DNA of 11,243 nt from Fidelibacterota bacterium (GCA_003645825.1 QNCQ01000034.1:1-11243), one strand, 5' to 3'; shown: positions 1-7,398, counted from the first letter of the stretch. The notes: a model not told the origin generated them from the letters alone. Made by a program: numbers and translations.

Positions 1-528
1 TATTTTCAACCAGGATTTGATTTTGTGAAAAGTGATAATGTGGAACTCCAAATGTATGTTGGATGTTATCTGTTTGGAAACGTCAAAGGGAAAGCTCTCG
101 ACCATTCACCAGGGACAAATACACTCAGCAGTGGAAAACTAAAATACGATTATAATGTCTTTTCTCCTGGAATGAAAATCGTGTTTAATAATAGTCCAAA
201 ATTTACTCTTTCTCTTTTTGCAGAAGGTGTTGTTAATGTAGAGGTTGATAAAAGCAACAAAGGATATCTTTTGGGAGTGGGTGTAAGTAATGACCACGGA
301 TGGAAACTGGAAATTTCTCATGGAAGATTAGAAAGGGATGCGTGGTTGGACATTTTCTCGGATTCGGACGAGTTTAATGGTCAGACTGGAACTCAGGGAC
401 AAAAAATAAATATCTCAAAGAAAGTTAGTAAGCATACTTCGGTGCGTGCTGACTATATACATTTAGAAGATCTTATTACCAACGACAACCTAAATGTTTG
501 TAAATTAGACATGTTGTGGAGTTTTTGA
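1..528 (+). CDS. C-terminal part of an outer-membrane beta-barrel (porin-like) protein, 5' truncated
   Basis: The frame is open from base 1, so the gene begins before the window; a GTG at position 25 could be read as a start but has no convincing ribosome binding site and the frame continues upstream. About 175 residues are visible. They show alternating polar/hydrophobic beta strands separated by short turns rich in Asn, Asp, Gly and Lys, with no soluble enzyme motif. The chain ends in KLDMLWSF: a final amphipathic strand with a terminal Phe, the classic signal recognised by the Bam machinery on outer-membrane barrels. Large barrel families of uncultured Gram-negative phyla (putative porins of the Porin_5 kind) look similar, but I cannot name the family. 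Only 15 bases separate it from the glycosyltransferase downstream, so the two are probably co-transcribed. An outer-membrane location is an inference. Confidence 0.6.
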   Translation, partial: YFQPGFDFVKSDNVELQMYVGCYLFGNVKGKALDHSPGTNTLSSGKLKYDYNVFSPGMKIVFNNSPKFTLSLFAEGVVNVEVDKSNKGYLLGVGVSNDHGWKLEISHGRLERDAWLDIFSDSDEFNGQTGTQGQKINISKKVSKHTSVRADYIHLEDLITNDNLNVCKLDMLWSF

Positions 529-543
529 TAAAGAGGTTAGACC

Positions 544-1611
544 ATGAAGATTGGGATGATGTGTCTCTGGAATGCTGCAAATGGGCCGTCAATCCACGCA
601 GAGTTGATAGGTAGAACCTGGGTAGAGATAGGGCATAAACTCACAGTATTTTCAGCCATAAAACATCCAGATGCACGACCAACAAACCAGACGGATGAAA
701 AATATGTTATACGGCATTTCTCTGTGGATGAAGTACATCCATACACACGGGCTTCATTTTTTAATCCCAAGCCAATTCTTGAAGCAGACTTTGAAATCTT
801 CGTTGCTCAGAATGTGGAAAGGCTACCTGCGGAAAAGCTACTTAAGTATTGGGACAAGATAAAGAGAAAAGCGAAAACTGTCATGGTTGCTCATGAAGGC
901 AAAGCTCCTAATGATCCATTGTATTATAAATTCGATTGGGATGGGATAGTTTGCTTTGATGAGCGTTATAAAGAGTACCTTTTGAAAAATTGGTCTGAGG
1001 ATAAGATAAAGTTGATTCCTTATCCACATTATCCTTTTAAGCCTGGAGATAAAATAAAATCAAGGGAAAAGCTTGGATTACCTACAAATGAAAAAATAAT
1101 TTTTTCATTTGGTTTCAGGGCAGAAGATATTTTGCCTGTTATACCCCCTTTAAAGGAACTATCGAATAGGTATAAGTTAAGATATCTGGTAATTTTGAAT
1201 CCTGAATCTAATGTTGAAATCGTTAAAGATCAGACTAAAGAAAATAAATTCATTGACTTAAGGGTTAAAGCTTTAACTATGGATGAAATTTATTCATACT
1301 TGTATGCAAGTGATGCTTTGCTAATACATCGTGAATCGAATAAGAAATATAAAGCTGTGGTTTCGAGTACTGTCTGCCAGGTATTAGGCGCTGGATGTCC
1401 AATAGTTTTTCATAATTCAAATTATGTTGATACATATGGAGAGGAGATAATAAAATATAATGATTTCGAGGATTTGAGAAAAAAGCTTATAGAATTGTTT
1501 GATAATGGGTTTGATATTAATAAAGTGAAGAAATTTCTGGAGAAAAATAATGCTACGAAAATAGCATCAAGATTTATAAGATTGTTTGAAGAACTCAGAA
1601 AAGAGGGATAA
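544..1611 (+). CDS. GT-B fold glycosyltransferase (GT4-like)
   Basis: This 355-residue protein has the two-domain plan of GT-B glycosyltransferases. Residues 1-37 form a first Rossmann unit (MKIGMMCLWN, then GPSIHAELIG and GHKLTVFS), resembling the N-terminal acceptor domain of GT4 enzymes. The C-terminal nucleotide-sugar domain starts near residue 178 with a beta strand (KIIFSFGFRAED) and contains the typical run YLYASDALLIHRE followed by QVLGAGCPIVF at 279-289. The glutamates of the usual GT4 EX7E signature are not obvious, which makes the donor hard to guess. The ATG at 544 is preceded by GAGGT with about seven bases spacing. The stop codon overlaps the start of a GH130 enzyme, so both probably act on the same glycan, perhaps a mannose-containing one. 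It is probably cytoplasmic, as no signal peptide is visible. Fold confidence is good; substrate is unknown. Confidence 0.8.
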   Translation: MKIGMMCLWNAANGPSIHAELIGRTWVEIGHKLTVFSAIKHPDARPTNQTDEKYVIRHFSVDEVHPYTRASFFNPKPILEADFEIFVAQNVERLPAEKLLKYWDKIKRKAKTVMVAHEGKAPNDPLYYKFDWDGIVCFDERYKEYLLKNWSEDKIKLIPYPHYPFKPGDKIKSREKLGLPTNEKIIFSFGFRAEDILPVIPPLKELSNRYKLRYLVILNPESNVEIVKDQTKENKFIDLRVKALTMDEIYSYLYASDALLIHRESNKKYKAVVSSTVCQVLGAGCPIVFHNSNYVDTYGEEIIKYNDFEDLRKKLIELFDNGFDINKVKKFLEKNNATKIASRFIRLFEELRKEG

Positions 1612-2780
1612 TGATGAGTGGGGTAGAAATTGAGGTTAGCAACTTTGGTAATGGAGAGATAGTTAAGTTCGGCGGTGAATATTATATGTTTAAGATGAGT
1701 AGTTATGTAAGAAATCCTGTTGTAAAACCACAGGATCTTGGACTAGTATGGGAAGAAAGTGGGCAAAAGAAAATCGGAGCAGTCTTTAATGGTGGAGCAG
1801 AAATCTGTGGAGATAAAATTATTTTGGCACCTCGTTGTCATAAGGAGTACCACAAATCAGAATTCTACGATCCAAAAATCGGAGTGAAAAGAACAATCCT
1901 CGAAAATTATGTATCGGAGGTATACCTGCTCGAAAGTGATGATGGGATAAATTTCAGAAGAAGAGATGATATTGTAATAAAAGGCGATGGTAGTGAGCAT
2001 TCAGATTTTTTATATGGCATAGAGGACATAAGAATAATAAAAACTAAGGAGCGATATTTTCTTATCGGGTGCGGGAAAATTAAACCTCCTTTTAAAGGAG
2101 ATAACGCAGACAGGGTAGCAGTATATTCTACAACCGATCTCGAGAAAATAGATTACCACGGTATAATCACTTCCTTTGATTCAAGAAATGCCATTTTGGC
2201 AGAGCACGATAAGGGCTTCTATATGTTTTTAAGGTTTTATCCCAATGTTTATCTGGTCAAGCTTGACGATATTGAAGTCATTCTTAATCCCGGTGCTAAT
2301 GGGGAGTACTGGAAAAATGTTTCTGACACCAAGGAAAGATACTTCTTTATGGGAGTAGGTGATTTCAGACATGAATCCGAGAAGATAGGCCCAGGCACTC
2401 CTTTAATCCTGACAGATGAAGGATGGTTGTTTATATACCATGCTGTTGGGAAGATTGACAGGGAAATATGTGACCGTTACGGCCTCAAGGAGGAGATAAA
2501 AAGAGGCTATAGTGTAAATGTGGCCCTCCTGGATTATGACAGACCGGAGAAAATAATAGCAAGATCAAAGTTCCCTATTTACATTCCGAACAGGTCATAT
2601 GAGCTATATGGCGATGACGAGTATCCTGTTGATGTTCCTGCTGTAGTTTTCCCTGTCGGAGCTATAAAAATTGAAAACAAACTTTTTGTTTATGCTGGCA
2701 GCGGTGATAAATATGAGATTTTGCTTACCTGTGATATTGATATGCTGGTGGATTATCTGGTGCGTTATTACAAACGTTGA
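1611..2780 (+). CDS. GH130 family beta-mannoside phosphorylase/hydrolase-like protein
   Basis: This 389-residue protein matches the five-bladed propeller of glycoside hydrolase family 130. Landmarks in order: RNPVV (34-38), FNGGA (59-63), GIEDIRI (136-142), KIGPGTPLI (258-266), GWLFIYH (271-277), GYSVNVALLDYDRP (299-312) and VVFPVGA (345-351) before a short C-terminal strand. In the family the EDPR motif supplies the acid Asp, here Asp139; the Pro is Ile in this protein. Characterised members phosphorolyse beta-1,4- or beta-1,2-mannosides to mannose 1-phosphate, while some hydrolyse them. There is no signal peptide, so it should work in the cytoplasm on imported or intracellular oligosaccharides. 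The first ATG overlaps the upstream glycosyltransferase stop by one base; the second ATG at 1614 is better spaced from GAGGG (1603-1607) and may be the real start. Translational coupling with the transferase is likely. The exact linkage cleaved cannot be told. Confidence 0.85.
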   Translation: MMSGVEIEVSNFGNGEIVKFGGEYYMFKMSSYVRNPVVKPQDLGLVWEESGQKKIGAVFNGGAEICGDKIILAPRCHKEYHKSEFYDPKIGVKRTILENYVSEVYLLESDDGINFRRRDDIVIKGDGSEHSDFLYGIEDIRIIKTKERYFLIGCGKIKPPFKGDNADRVAVYSTTDLEKIDYHGIITSFDSRNAILAEHDKGFYMFLRFYPNVYLVKLDDIEVILNPGANGEYWKNVSDTKERYFFMGVGDFRHESEKIGPGTPLILTDEGWLFIYHAVGKIDREICDRYGLKEEIKRGYSVNVALLDYDRPEKIIARSKFPIYIPNRSYELYGDDEYPVDVPAVVFPVGAIKIENKLFVYAGSGDKYEILLTCDIDMLVDYLVRYYKR

Positions 2781-2841
2781 TTTTCAGGAGACGTAAGGCC
2801 ATATATTTTTTTAATTTTAGGGTTAAAAAAAAGAGCGAACT

Positions 2842-3284
2842 ATGAAAAAAGTTACTACAACTGTTTTCGTTTTGCTTTGTGTGGTTCCGCTCCCTCTGTG
2901 TGGCAAAAGAAAAAAGTAGAGCAAGTCTGGTATTCTAATCTCGATTCCGCAGTGGTTGTGGCAGATAAGGTTGACAAACCTTTGCTCGTAGAGTTTTCTG
3001 CATCATGGTGTCCATATTGCAAAATGCTTGAAGATTCTACCTTAGCCAATAGAGAAGTCAGAAAAAGACTGGAAAATTTCGTTCTGGTGCGGATAGATGT
3101 GGACAAGTTTCCATCTCTTGCAGACAGTCTACATGCCAATGCGCGAAAATATGGGGGAGTTGGCATCCCGAATATATTATTCTTAAAACCCAATGGTGAA
3201 AAAATAAAGCATATAATTGGTTTTAGGGATCCAGATAAATTTTGTACTGAACTTGATACACTTCTCCAGATCAGCCAAGAGTAA
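2842..3284 (+). CDS. Exported thioredoxin-fold protein, read through a -1 frame break
   Basis: The signal peptide and the catalytic domain lie in different frames. ATG 2842 opens a 25-codon frame with a Lys-Lys start, a hydrophobic core and a Cys-Gly near residue 20, ending at TAG 2917. The thioredoxin domain continues in the -1 frame to TAA 3282-3284. A shift at the A-rich site 2910-2916 gives a 147-residue product. The domain shows PLLVEF, then WCPYC with redox cysteines at fused residues 57 and 60, IDVDKFP, and the cis-proline loop GIPNILFL (Pro110), followed by a strand and helix. This resembles DsbD-gamma/thioredoxin_7 periplasmic proteins that reduce or isomerise disulfides. Read alone from TTG 2877, the second frame would lack an export signal and has no ribosome binding site. 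It could be programmed frameshifting, a recent mutation or a base-call error in the A run. A lipoprotein anchor at Cys20 is possible, but the lipobox (LPLC) is poor. Confidence 0.75.
2910..2916 (+). other. A-AAA-AAG slippery heptamer at the frame junction
   Basis: In the frame of ATG 2842 the codons are AGA AAA AAG TAG, so the seven bases 2910-2916 fit the X-XXY-YYZ pattern and match the heptamer of E. coli dnaX. A one-base backward slip places the ribosome in the frame of the thioredoxin domain (next codons GTA GAG). A stop codon directly follows, which usually favours slippage. I see no AGGGAG-type stimulator upstream and no convincing stem-loop downstream, only a possible 4-bp stem further on. 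Confidence 0.5.
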
Positions 3285-3299
3285 AGCCTGTTTTTTATG

Positions 3300-3503
3300 T
3301 CATATTCTCCCAGAGTTAACGAGGCTGGCAAACCTTTCAAATGATCGATCATAGGTTTTCTCTACATCATCGGGGAAGCAGCACGCTGGAAGCTGTCTCA
3401 TTCTAAGATGATATCGAAGGCAGTCACAACAGATACCTTTTCTGGAGCATGGTTCGTATGTACAATTGCAAAACTCAAGGTTTTTATCCTTTTTGCAATC
3501 CAT
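3300..3503 (-). CDS. Small cysteine-rich DUF6485-type protein
   Basis: This 67-residue protein has nine cysteines (3, 12, 14, 19, 25, 26, 28, 41, 42) in the pattern CNCTYEPCSRKGICCDC, then RYHLRMRQLPACCFP and EKTYDRSFERF. I recognise this order (CNC, C, RKG.CC.C, YH, LPAC.FP, E.TYDRS) as the conserved DUF6485 family, found in many anaerobes and in uncultured phyla. Its function is unknown; the cysteine spacing suggests metal binding, possibly zinc or iron-sulfur, but that is an inference. The start is well supported: GGGGAGG lies seven bases upstream of the ATG on the minus strand (plus-strand 3511-3517). It ends 15 bases from the stop of the thioredoxin-like gene, tail to tail. It lies downstream of the large surface-protein gene, but a strong terminator stands between them, so it probably has its own promoter. 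Confidence 0.8.
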   Translation of the reverse strand: MDCKKDKNLEFCNCTYEPCSRKGICCDCLRYHLRMRQLPACCFPDDVEKTYDRSFERFASLVNSGRI

Positions 3504-3510
3504 AGAAAGA

Positions 3511-3517
3511 CCTCCCC
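3511..3517 (-). promoter_or_regulatory. Strong Shine-Dalgarno for the Cys-rich small protein
   Basis: The minus strand reads GGGGAGG here, seven bases before the ATG at 3503. It is one of the strongest ribosome binding sites in the window and supports this small frame as a real, well-translated gene. Confidence 0.7.
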
Positions 3518-3558
3518 TATTTTCAAAGGGCGAATTTAAAAGTTTCGGATAAATAAAA

Positions 3559-3585
3559 AAAGCCCCGCTAAAGTGGCGGGGCTTT
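3559..3585 (-). terminator. Rho-independent terminator of the large surface-protein gene
   Basis: The arms 3559-3568 (AAAGCCCCGC) and 3576-3585 (GCGGGGCTTT) pair perfectly over ten bases around a seven-base loop. On the minus strand the hairpin is followed by a T-rich tract (complement of 3551-3560), as expected of an intrinsic terminator. On the plus strand only three T follow the stem, so termination there would be weak. It sits 21 bases beyond the stop codon of the 1252-residue gene. Confidence 0.9.
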
Positions 3586-3606
3586 CGCTTCCGGACCGAT
3601 GTAGGA

Positions 3607-3882
3607 TTACTTCATTAGAATCATTTTTCCGCTACTCGAGAACTTCCCTTTGATATCAAGTTTGTAGATGTATATCCCGCTTGGAACTTTCTGACCTTTG
3701 TTATTGGTACCGTCCCAGGTTGCAACATAGGTACCAGGGTTCTTTCTTTCATTTACCAGAGTTTTAATGAGCTTTCCAGTTAGATCATAGATATTCAGAA
3801 TTACAAATCCCTGTTCGGGCATATCGAATTTGATCTGAGTCGTTGGGTTAAAGGGATTTGGGAAGTTATCGTATAATGCAAA
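3607..3882 (-). other. Coding segment for the FPNPFNP sorting/FlgD-like C-terminal module
   Basis: Residues 1162-1252 of the large protein form the C-terminal module. It opens with FALYDNFPNPFNPTT, continues with alternating strands (ILNIYDLTGKLIKTL), then GTYVATWDG, VPSGIYIYKL and the ending GKMILMK. In families with type IX secretion this module directs export across the outer membrane and is removed or anchored; in several uncultured phyla the same sequence occurs without known machinery. Confidence 0.8.
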
Positions 3883-6800
3883 TTTTTCTGGAATTGGATT
3901 CTCTTTTTCAATTGAGGTGTATGTAACGTTTACCTCTTCGCTTGGATCACTTACATTTCCGTTTGCATCCACTGCAACAATAGTGTAGTAGTAAGTTTGA
4001 CCGGATTCAACTTCTGTGTCAGTAACGAACCCTTCTGTAGTCATGTAAGCAGGATTGTCTGTATAACTACCAGACGTTGTTGATTTAAAAACAGCGTAAA
4101 ATGCCAGATCTTCATCAGGCACAGGATCCCATGTTATGGTAATTCCTTCACTTGAAACACTCAGTGATGGATTTGCAGGAACGTGCGGTATTATATTATC
4201 AACAGAGTAGCCAGATGCGGGTCTGGAATCAAACCACCAGTACATATCCCATGATAAATGCCCGGAGACTATAAAGGTTGACCAGTAGTTTCCTGACTCA
4301 GATGTATATGCATTGGAATCAATTAGAGTCGGAACAACAACGGAGTAAACTGTATCACCATGGAATGGGATGAAATCTATGAAATCCATACCATACAGAT
4401 ATGGGTCTGTAATGTGCTCAACGGGTTCAAAAGTCCTAAGTCTCCATATACTCCAACCACCGAAAGGTTCTCCGTAATTGCTTCCACCGAAGAATGTTAA
4501 TCTAACCCACCGTCCCTGATCGTGTGGCACATCTTCTACAGCAATAATTCTTGGAGGAATGATTTCTGCCCATTCCCTGGGAGTGAGTCCTATGTCAATG
4601 GTTACGTCACTATCAGCAATCTGAAAGGTGTCCGGTTCAGATGGGAAATACCCGCGAGCTACCGCAGTTATTATGTAGTATCCATTTTTGAGTGGAATTT
4701 CATAGTAACCATTGGGATCAGTTATAGCAGGCAATATCATTCCGGTTGCTAAGTCTGTAACTGTTACAAGTGCTTCTGGTATCCCATTTTCTGTATCATT
4801 ATCATATACCGTTCCACGTACTGTCCCATCAGGTTTTTCAAGTTGTACATCCACGTTCACTGTATCGTTGTCGACTTCGATAGTGTCTGATACAAACGTT
4901 ACATAATCTTCGTGATCAACGCGCAGGAAATATTTGCCGTTTGGAACCTCAAATTTGAATGTGCCGTCTACTTCACTCACCTGGTGTAATACAAGTAATG
5001 TATCAGTAATACTTTTTAGGAAGACATGTGCGGAATCTATCGGTTCAGATGTTTCTGCATCTGTAATAATTCCTTTGATCGCACCTTCAATAGATATAGG
5101 ATTGAGATAATAATCCCTAGTTATCCAAGTATCATATATTGATAGAGGCTCATCTATGACTGGATAATATCCTGCAGCTAAAACGTCCACCATGTAATCT
5201 CCATTAGGTAAAGGAATTCTGAAGTATCCAGAATCATCGGTTAATGTAAAGAAATGTGAAAACATATTCCTTACATGAACTTCTGCTCCCTCTATTGGAT
5301 TATTTTCGTTGTCGTAAACATGTCCATCAAATATGACTTCAGAAGATGGGCTCAGGTATATATTCATAGTCTGAGTTTCTCCTTCACCAATTGAGAACCA
5401 ATCATTATATGGATTGTATCCGGTAGCGTCTACTGTTATACTGTAATCGCCGCTCGGTAAATCAATGTGGTAAAACCCCGAGCCATCAGAGTAGGTATCC
5501 TGGAAGAAAAATTCATTCCATACCTGTATATAAGCACCAGAGATAGGACTGTTTGATTCAGAATCATATATATATCCCTCTATGGCTGAGTTGATATTAA
5601 TCGGATCAAGATATACATCGTAGTGTATCATTTCTCCGGTTATTTCTATCGTATCTAACTGGGAGTAACGGAAATTGGCTCCGCCGGCAGATATTAAGTA
5701 GTTCCCATTTGGAAGGTAAAATGTATATAATCCTGTCTCAGGATCTGGACCCCAGTAAAATTCATGGTGTGTATCCATGTCTTCTGCACAAATAAACAAA
5801 TCATACTCGTTCCTTATTGTATCACCCGTTTCATTGTTTATAAACGCCCCAAATAATCCACCTGTAACAGAGATGAGGTGAATGTCTATTCCAGTTGAGC
5901 CAGCTGCGATATTCCAATGATTCTCCCATTGCACATAACCCTCTTCGTAATCCTCCTCAGTGACTCCTACCCAATACCTTTCGATAGAATCTGCTTTCAC
6001 TGATAACACATAATCACCGTTTTCATCTGTATTTGCAACAGTAAATCCGTAAATTGGGCTCCATGCCGACACTTCTATATCTGATGTAGGAACATCGTCG
6101 ACGTACACTTTCCCTGTTATTTCACTATCTGTACGATACAGATTAAAGTCTATAGTAACTGTTTCGCCGGGGTTTACTGTTGTATGGACTTCTTCTTTTA
6201 ACATAAATGTCGGTATGACAGTCTCTGGGTCTAACCTAACACTATAATCGCCTGACAATACAGTAAAAGAGTAATAACCGCTAGCATCTGTCGTGGTTTC
6301 AAGTTCTATCGGACCCGCACTTATCTCTATACCAATACCAGAGATAGGATTGTCTGAATCATCTCTAACTGTCCCTTCTATCGTGGCATCTCCCTCAACA
6401 TAGGTAAAGTCAAAGCCACCCGTAGCTTCAGTAACATACACATCGTAGAATTGTGGAGTTGGGAATAATCCACCGGATACGTTAAAAATATCAAAACAGG
6501 ATATTTTGTAGTCGCCAACGTCTGGAACATTTATGGCATAATTTCCAGAAACATCCGTAACACCAATCCAAGCTCCGTGTTCTTCTGACTCAACAATAAC
6601 AATAATATTTTCGAGTGGGGTTTCATCCTCAGTTTTAACATTTCCTGAAACTGAGTAAGGTGTGTCCAGGTTCTCCCACAGGATGTGAGTTGTATCGGAA
6701 GCACTTAAGGAGGTTAAAAGATAAAGAAAACTGTAAGATATTCTGTTAAAGGGTTCATCTTCTTTCTGGAAGAAGTCTTCGTCAAAGGTTAATTCGTACA

Positions 6801-7365
6801 CACCTGTCGCCGGATTTTCGTCGTGGCTATCGTTATCTTCAAGCTCATATGATCCGATTACTGGTTCAGAACCACCATCCCATATTCCATCCTTATCCAG
6901 ATCAACTATTATATGAAATGATGCAGTGTCTGTACCGGATGGGAAAGAGAATGTGAATGTAGGATAATCCCCGACGCGAATCGTATCGCTTTTTTTACCG
7001 TTGACAAGAAAGCTCGTCCCTCCTGTTGTAATTTTACCAAGCAGATTAGGTTGGAATTCCTGGATAAGAGCAGGCTTCGGAAATTTTGAGCTTCTACTTC
7101 TTAGTAAGGCAGGATTGGGTATCACTTTTTTCGGCTGCTGTTTAACCAAAGGAATGAATTCGGCAGACGTTTTGTAGGAATTTTCAAACTTCAAAAGACG
7201 TTGAAGCTGGTATTGCTCTACAGCTTTTTGTCTCATTGCTTTTAATTTAACCACCTCCTGGGGGCTCAATTCTGGTTGTGATGCATTAAGTATTACCGGT
7301 GCTACAGCTAGCAGTAACACAAGCATCACAACAGAAAATTTTCTTAAATTGATGAAGCTTTTCAT
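3607..7365 (-). CDS. Large secreted multi-repeat beta-sandwich protein with FN3 and type IX-like sorting/FlgD-like C-terminus
   Basis: This 1252-residue protein starts with a signal peptide: basic n-region, hydrophobic core at residues 11-26 and likely cleavage after Ala28. A helical Gln/Lys-rich segment follows (35-70), then an unassigned domain (about 110-235) with a Ca-loop-like DLDKDGIWDGG. Residues 236-928 hold about eight repeats of 80-90 residues, each with the carboxypeptidase-regulatory-like pattern G.V.D....PI.GA.V.V, DG.GYY...LP.GDY and a hydrophobic close. A segment VPHDQGRWVRLTF (946-958) recalls a module common in secreted proteins of uncultured phyla. An FN3-like domain covers about 1062-1150, and the end (1162-1252) has FPNPFNPTTQIKF, a TWDGTNNKGQKVPSGIYIY core and a basic last residue, typical of FlgD-like/type IX sorting tails. 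No catalytic site is recognised; surface adhesion or a structural role is inferred. The ATG follows a G-rich Shine-Dalgarno (AGGGGGG). Confidence 0.88.
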   Translation of the reverse strand: MKSFINLRKFSVVMLVLLLAVAPVILNASQPELSPQEVVKLKAMRQKAVEQYQLQRLLKFENSYKTSAEFIPLVKQQPKKVIPNPALLRSRSSKFPKPALIQEFQPNLLGKITTGGTSFLVNGKKSDTIRVGDYPTFTFSFPSGTDTASFHIIVDLDKDGIWDGGSEPVIGSYELEDNDSHDENPATGVYELTFDEDFFQKEDEPFNRISYSFLYLLTSLSASDTTHILWENLDTPYSVSGNVKTEDETPLENIIVIVESEEHGAWIGVTDVSGNYAINVPDVGDYKISCFDIFNVSGGLFPTPQFYDVYVTEATGGFDFTYVEGDATIEGTVRDDSDNPISGIGIEISAGPIELETTTDASGYYSFTVLSGDYSVRLDPETVIPTFMLKEEVHTTVNPGETVTIDFNLYRTDSEITGKVYVDDVPTSDIEVSAWSPIYGFTVANTDENGDYVLSVKADSIERYWVGVTEEDYEEGYVQWENHWNIAAGSTGIDIHLISVTGGLFGAFINNETGDTIRNEYDLFICAEDMDTHHEFYWGPDPETGLYTFYLPNGNYLISAGGANFRYSQLDTIEITGEMIHYDVYLDPININSAIEGYIYDSESNSPISGAYIQVWNEFFFQDTYSDGSGFYHIDLPSGDYSITVDATGYNPYNDWFSIGEGETQTMNIYLSPSSEVIFDGHVYDNENNPIEGAEVHVRNMFSHFFTLTDDSGYFRIPLPNGDYMVDVLAAGYYPVIDEPLSIYDTWITRDYYLNPISIEGAIKGIITDAETSEPIDSAHVFLKSITDTLLVLHQVSEVDGTFKFEVPNGKYFLRVDHEDYVTFVSDTIEVDNDTVNVDVQLEKPDGTVRGTVYDNDTENGIPEALVTVTDLATGMILPAITDPNGYYEIPLKNGYYIITAVARGYFPSEPDTFQIADSDVTIDIGLTPREWAEIIPPRIIAVEDVPHDQGRWVRLTFFGGSNYGEPFGGWSIWRLRTFEPVEHITDPYLYGMDFIDFIPFHGDTVYSVVVPTLIDSNAYTSESGNYWSTFIVSGHLSWDMYWWFDSRPASGYSVDNIIPHVPANPSLSVSSEGITITWDPVPDEDLAFYAVFKSTTSGSYTDNPAYMTTEGFVTDTEVESGQTYYYTIVAVDANGNVSDPSEEVNVTYTSIEKENPIPEKFALYDNFPNPFNPTTQIKFDMPEQGFVILNIYDLTGKLIKTLVNERKNPGTYVATWDGTNNKGQKVPSGIYIYKLDIKGKFSSSGKMILMK
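4582..6660 (-). repeat. Block of about eight carboxypeptidase-regulatory-like protein repeats
   Basis: Within the large secreted protein, units begin near residues 236, 327, 414, 500, 593, 676, 762 and 846. Shared elements are an opening strand such as IEGTVRD, IEGYIYD, FDGHVYD or VRGTVYD, a turn (NPISG, SPISG, NPIEG), a D..G.Y turn and a closing LP.GDY or VPNGKY strand. The third and fourth units are the most diverged (VPTSD in place of NPISG; an irregular opening GLFGAFIN). The copies differ strongly in DNA, so this is old duplication rather than fresh tandem repetition. Confidence 0.8.
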
Positions 7366-7398
7366 GATTTCCCCCCCTCTATTTCAAAATCTACAATA

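Noticed and set aside
2777..2807. Promoter for the thioredoxin-like gene (TTGATT and TATATT)
   Set aside because: The spacing is 19 bases and the first box overlaps the stop codon of the upstream gene, so support is too thin to list it.
2806..2831. AT-only inverted repeat (nine T/A pairs) before the thioredoxin-like gene as a terminator
   Set aside because: The stem has no G or C pair and would be too weak; in AT-rich intergenic DNA such repeats arise by chance.
2877..3284. Thioredoxin-like protein starting independently at TTG 2877
   Set aside because: There is no ribosome binding site before the TTG and the product would lack an export signal, while a good signal peptide begins at ATG 2842 in the adjoining frame.
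2855..3352. 165-codon minus-strand frame opposite the thioredoxin-like gene
   Set aside because: It overlaps the start of no plausible domain and its mirror strand encodes a clear thioredoxin fold; it also overlaps the DUF6485 gene.
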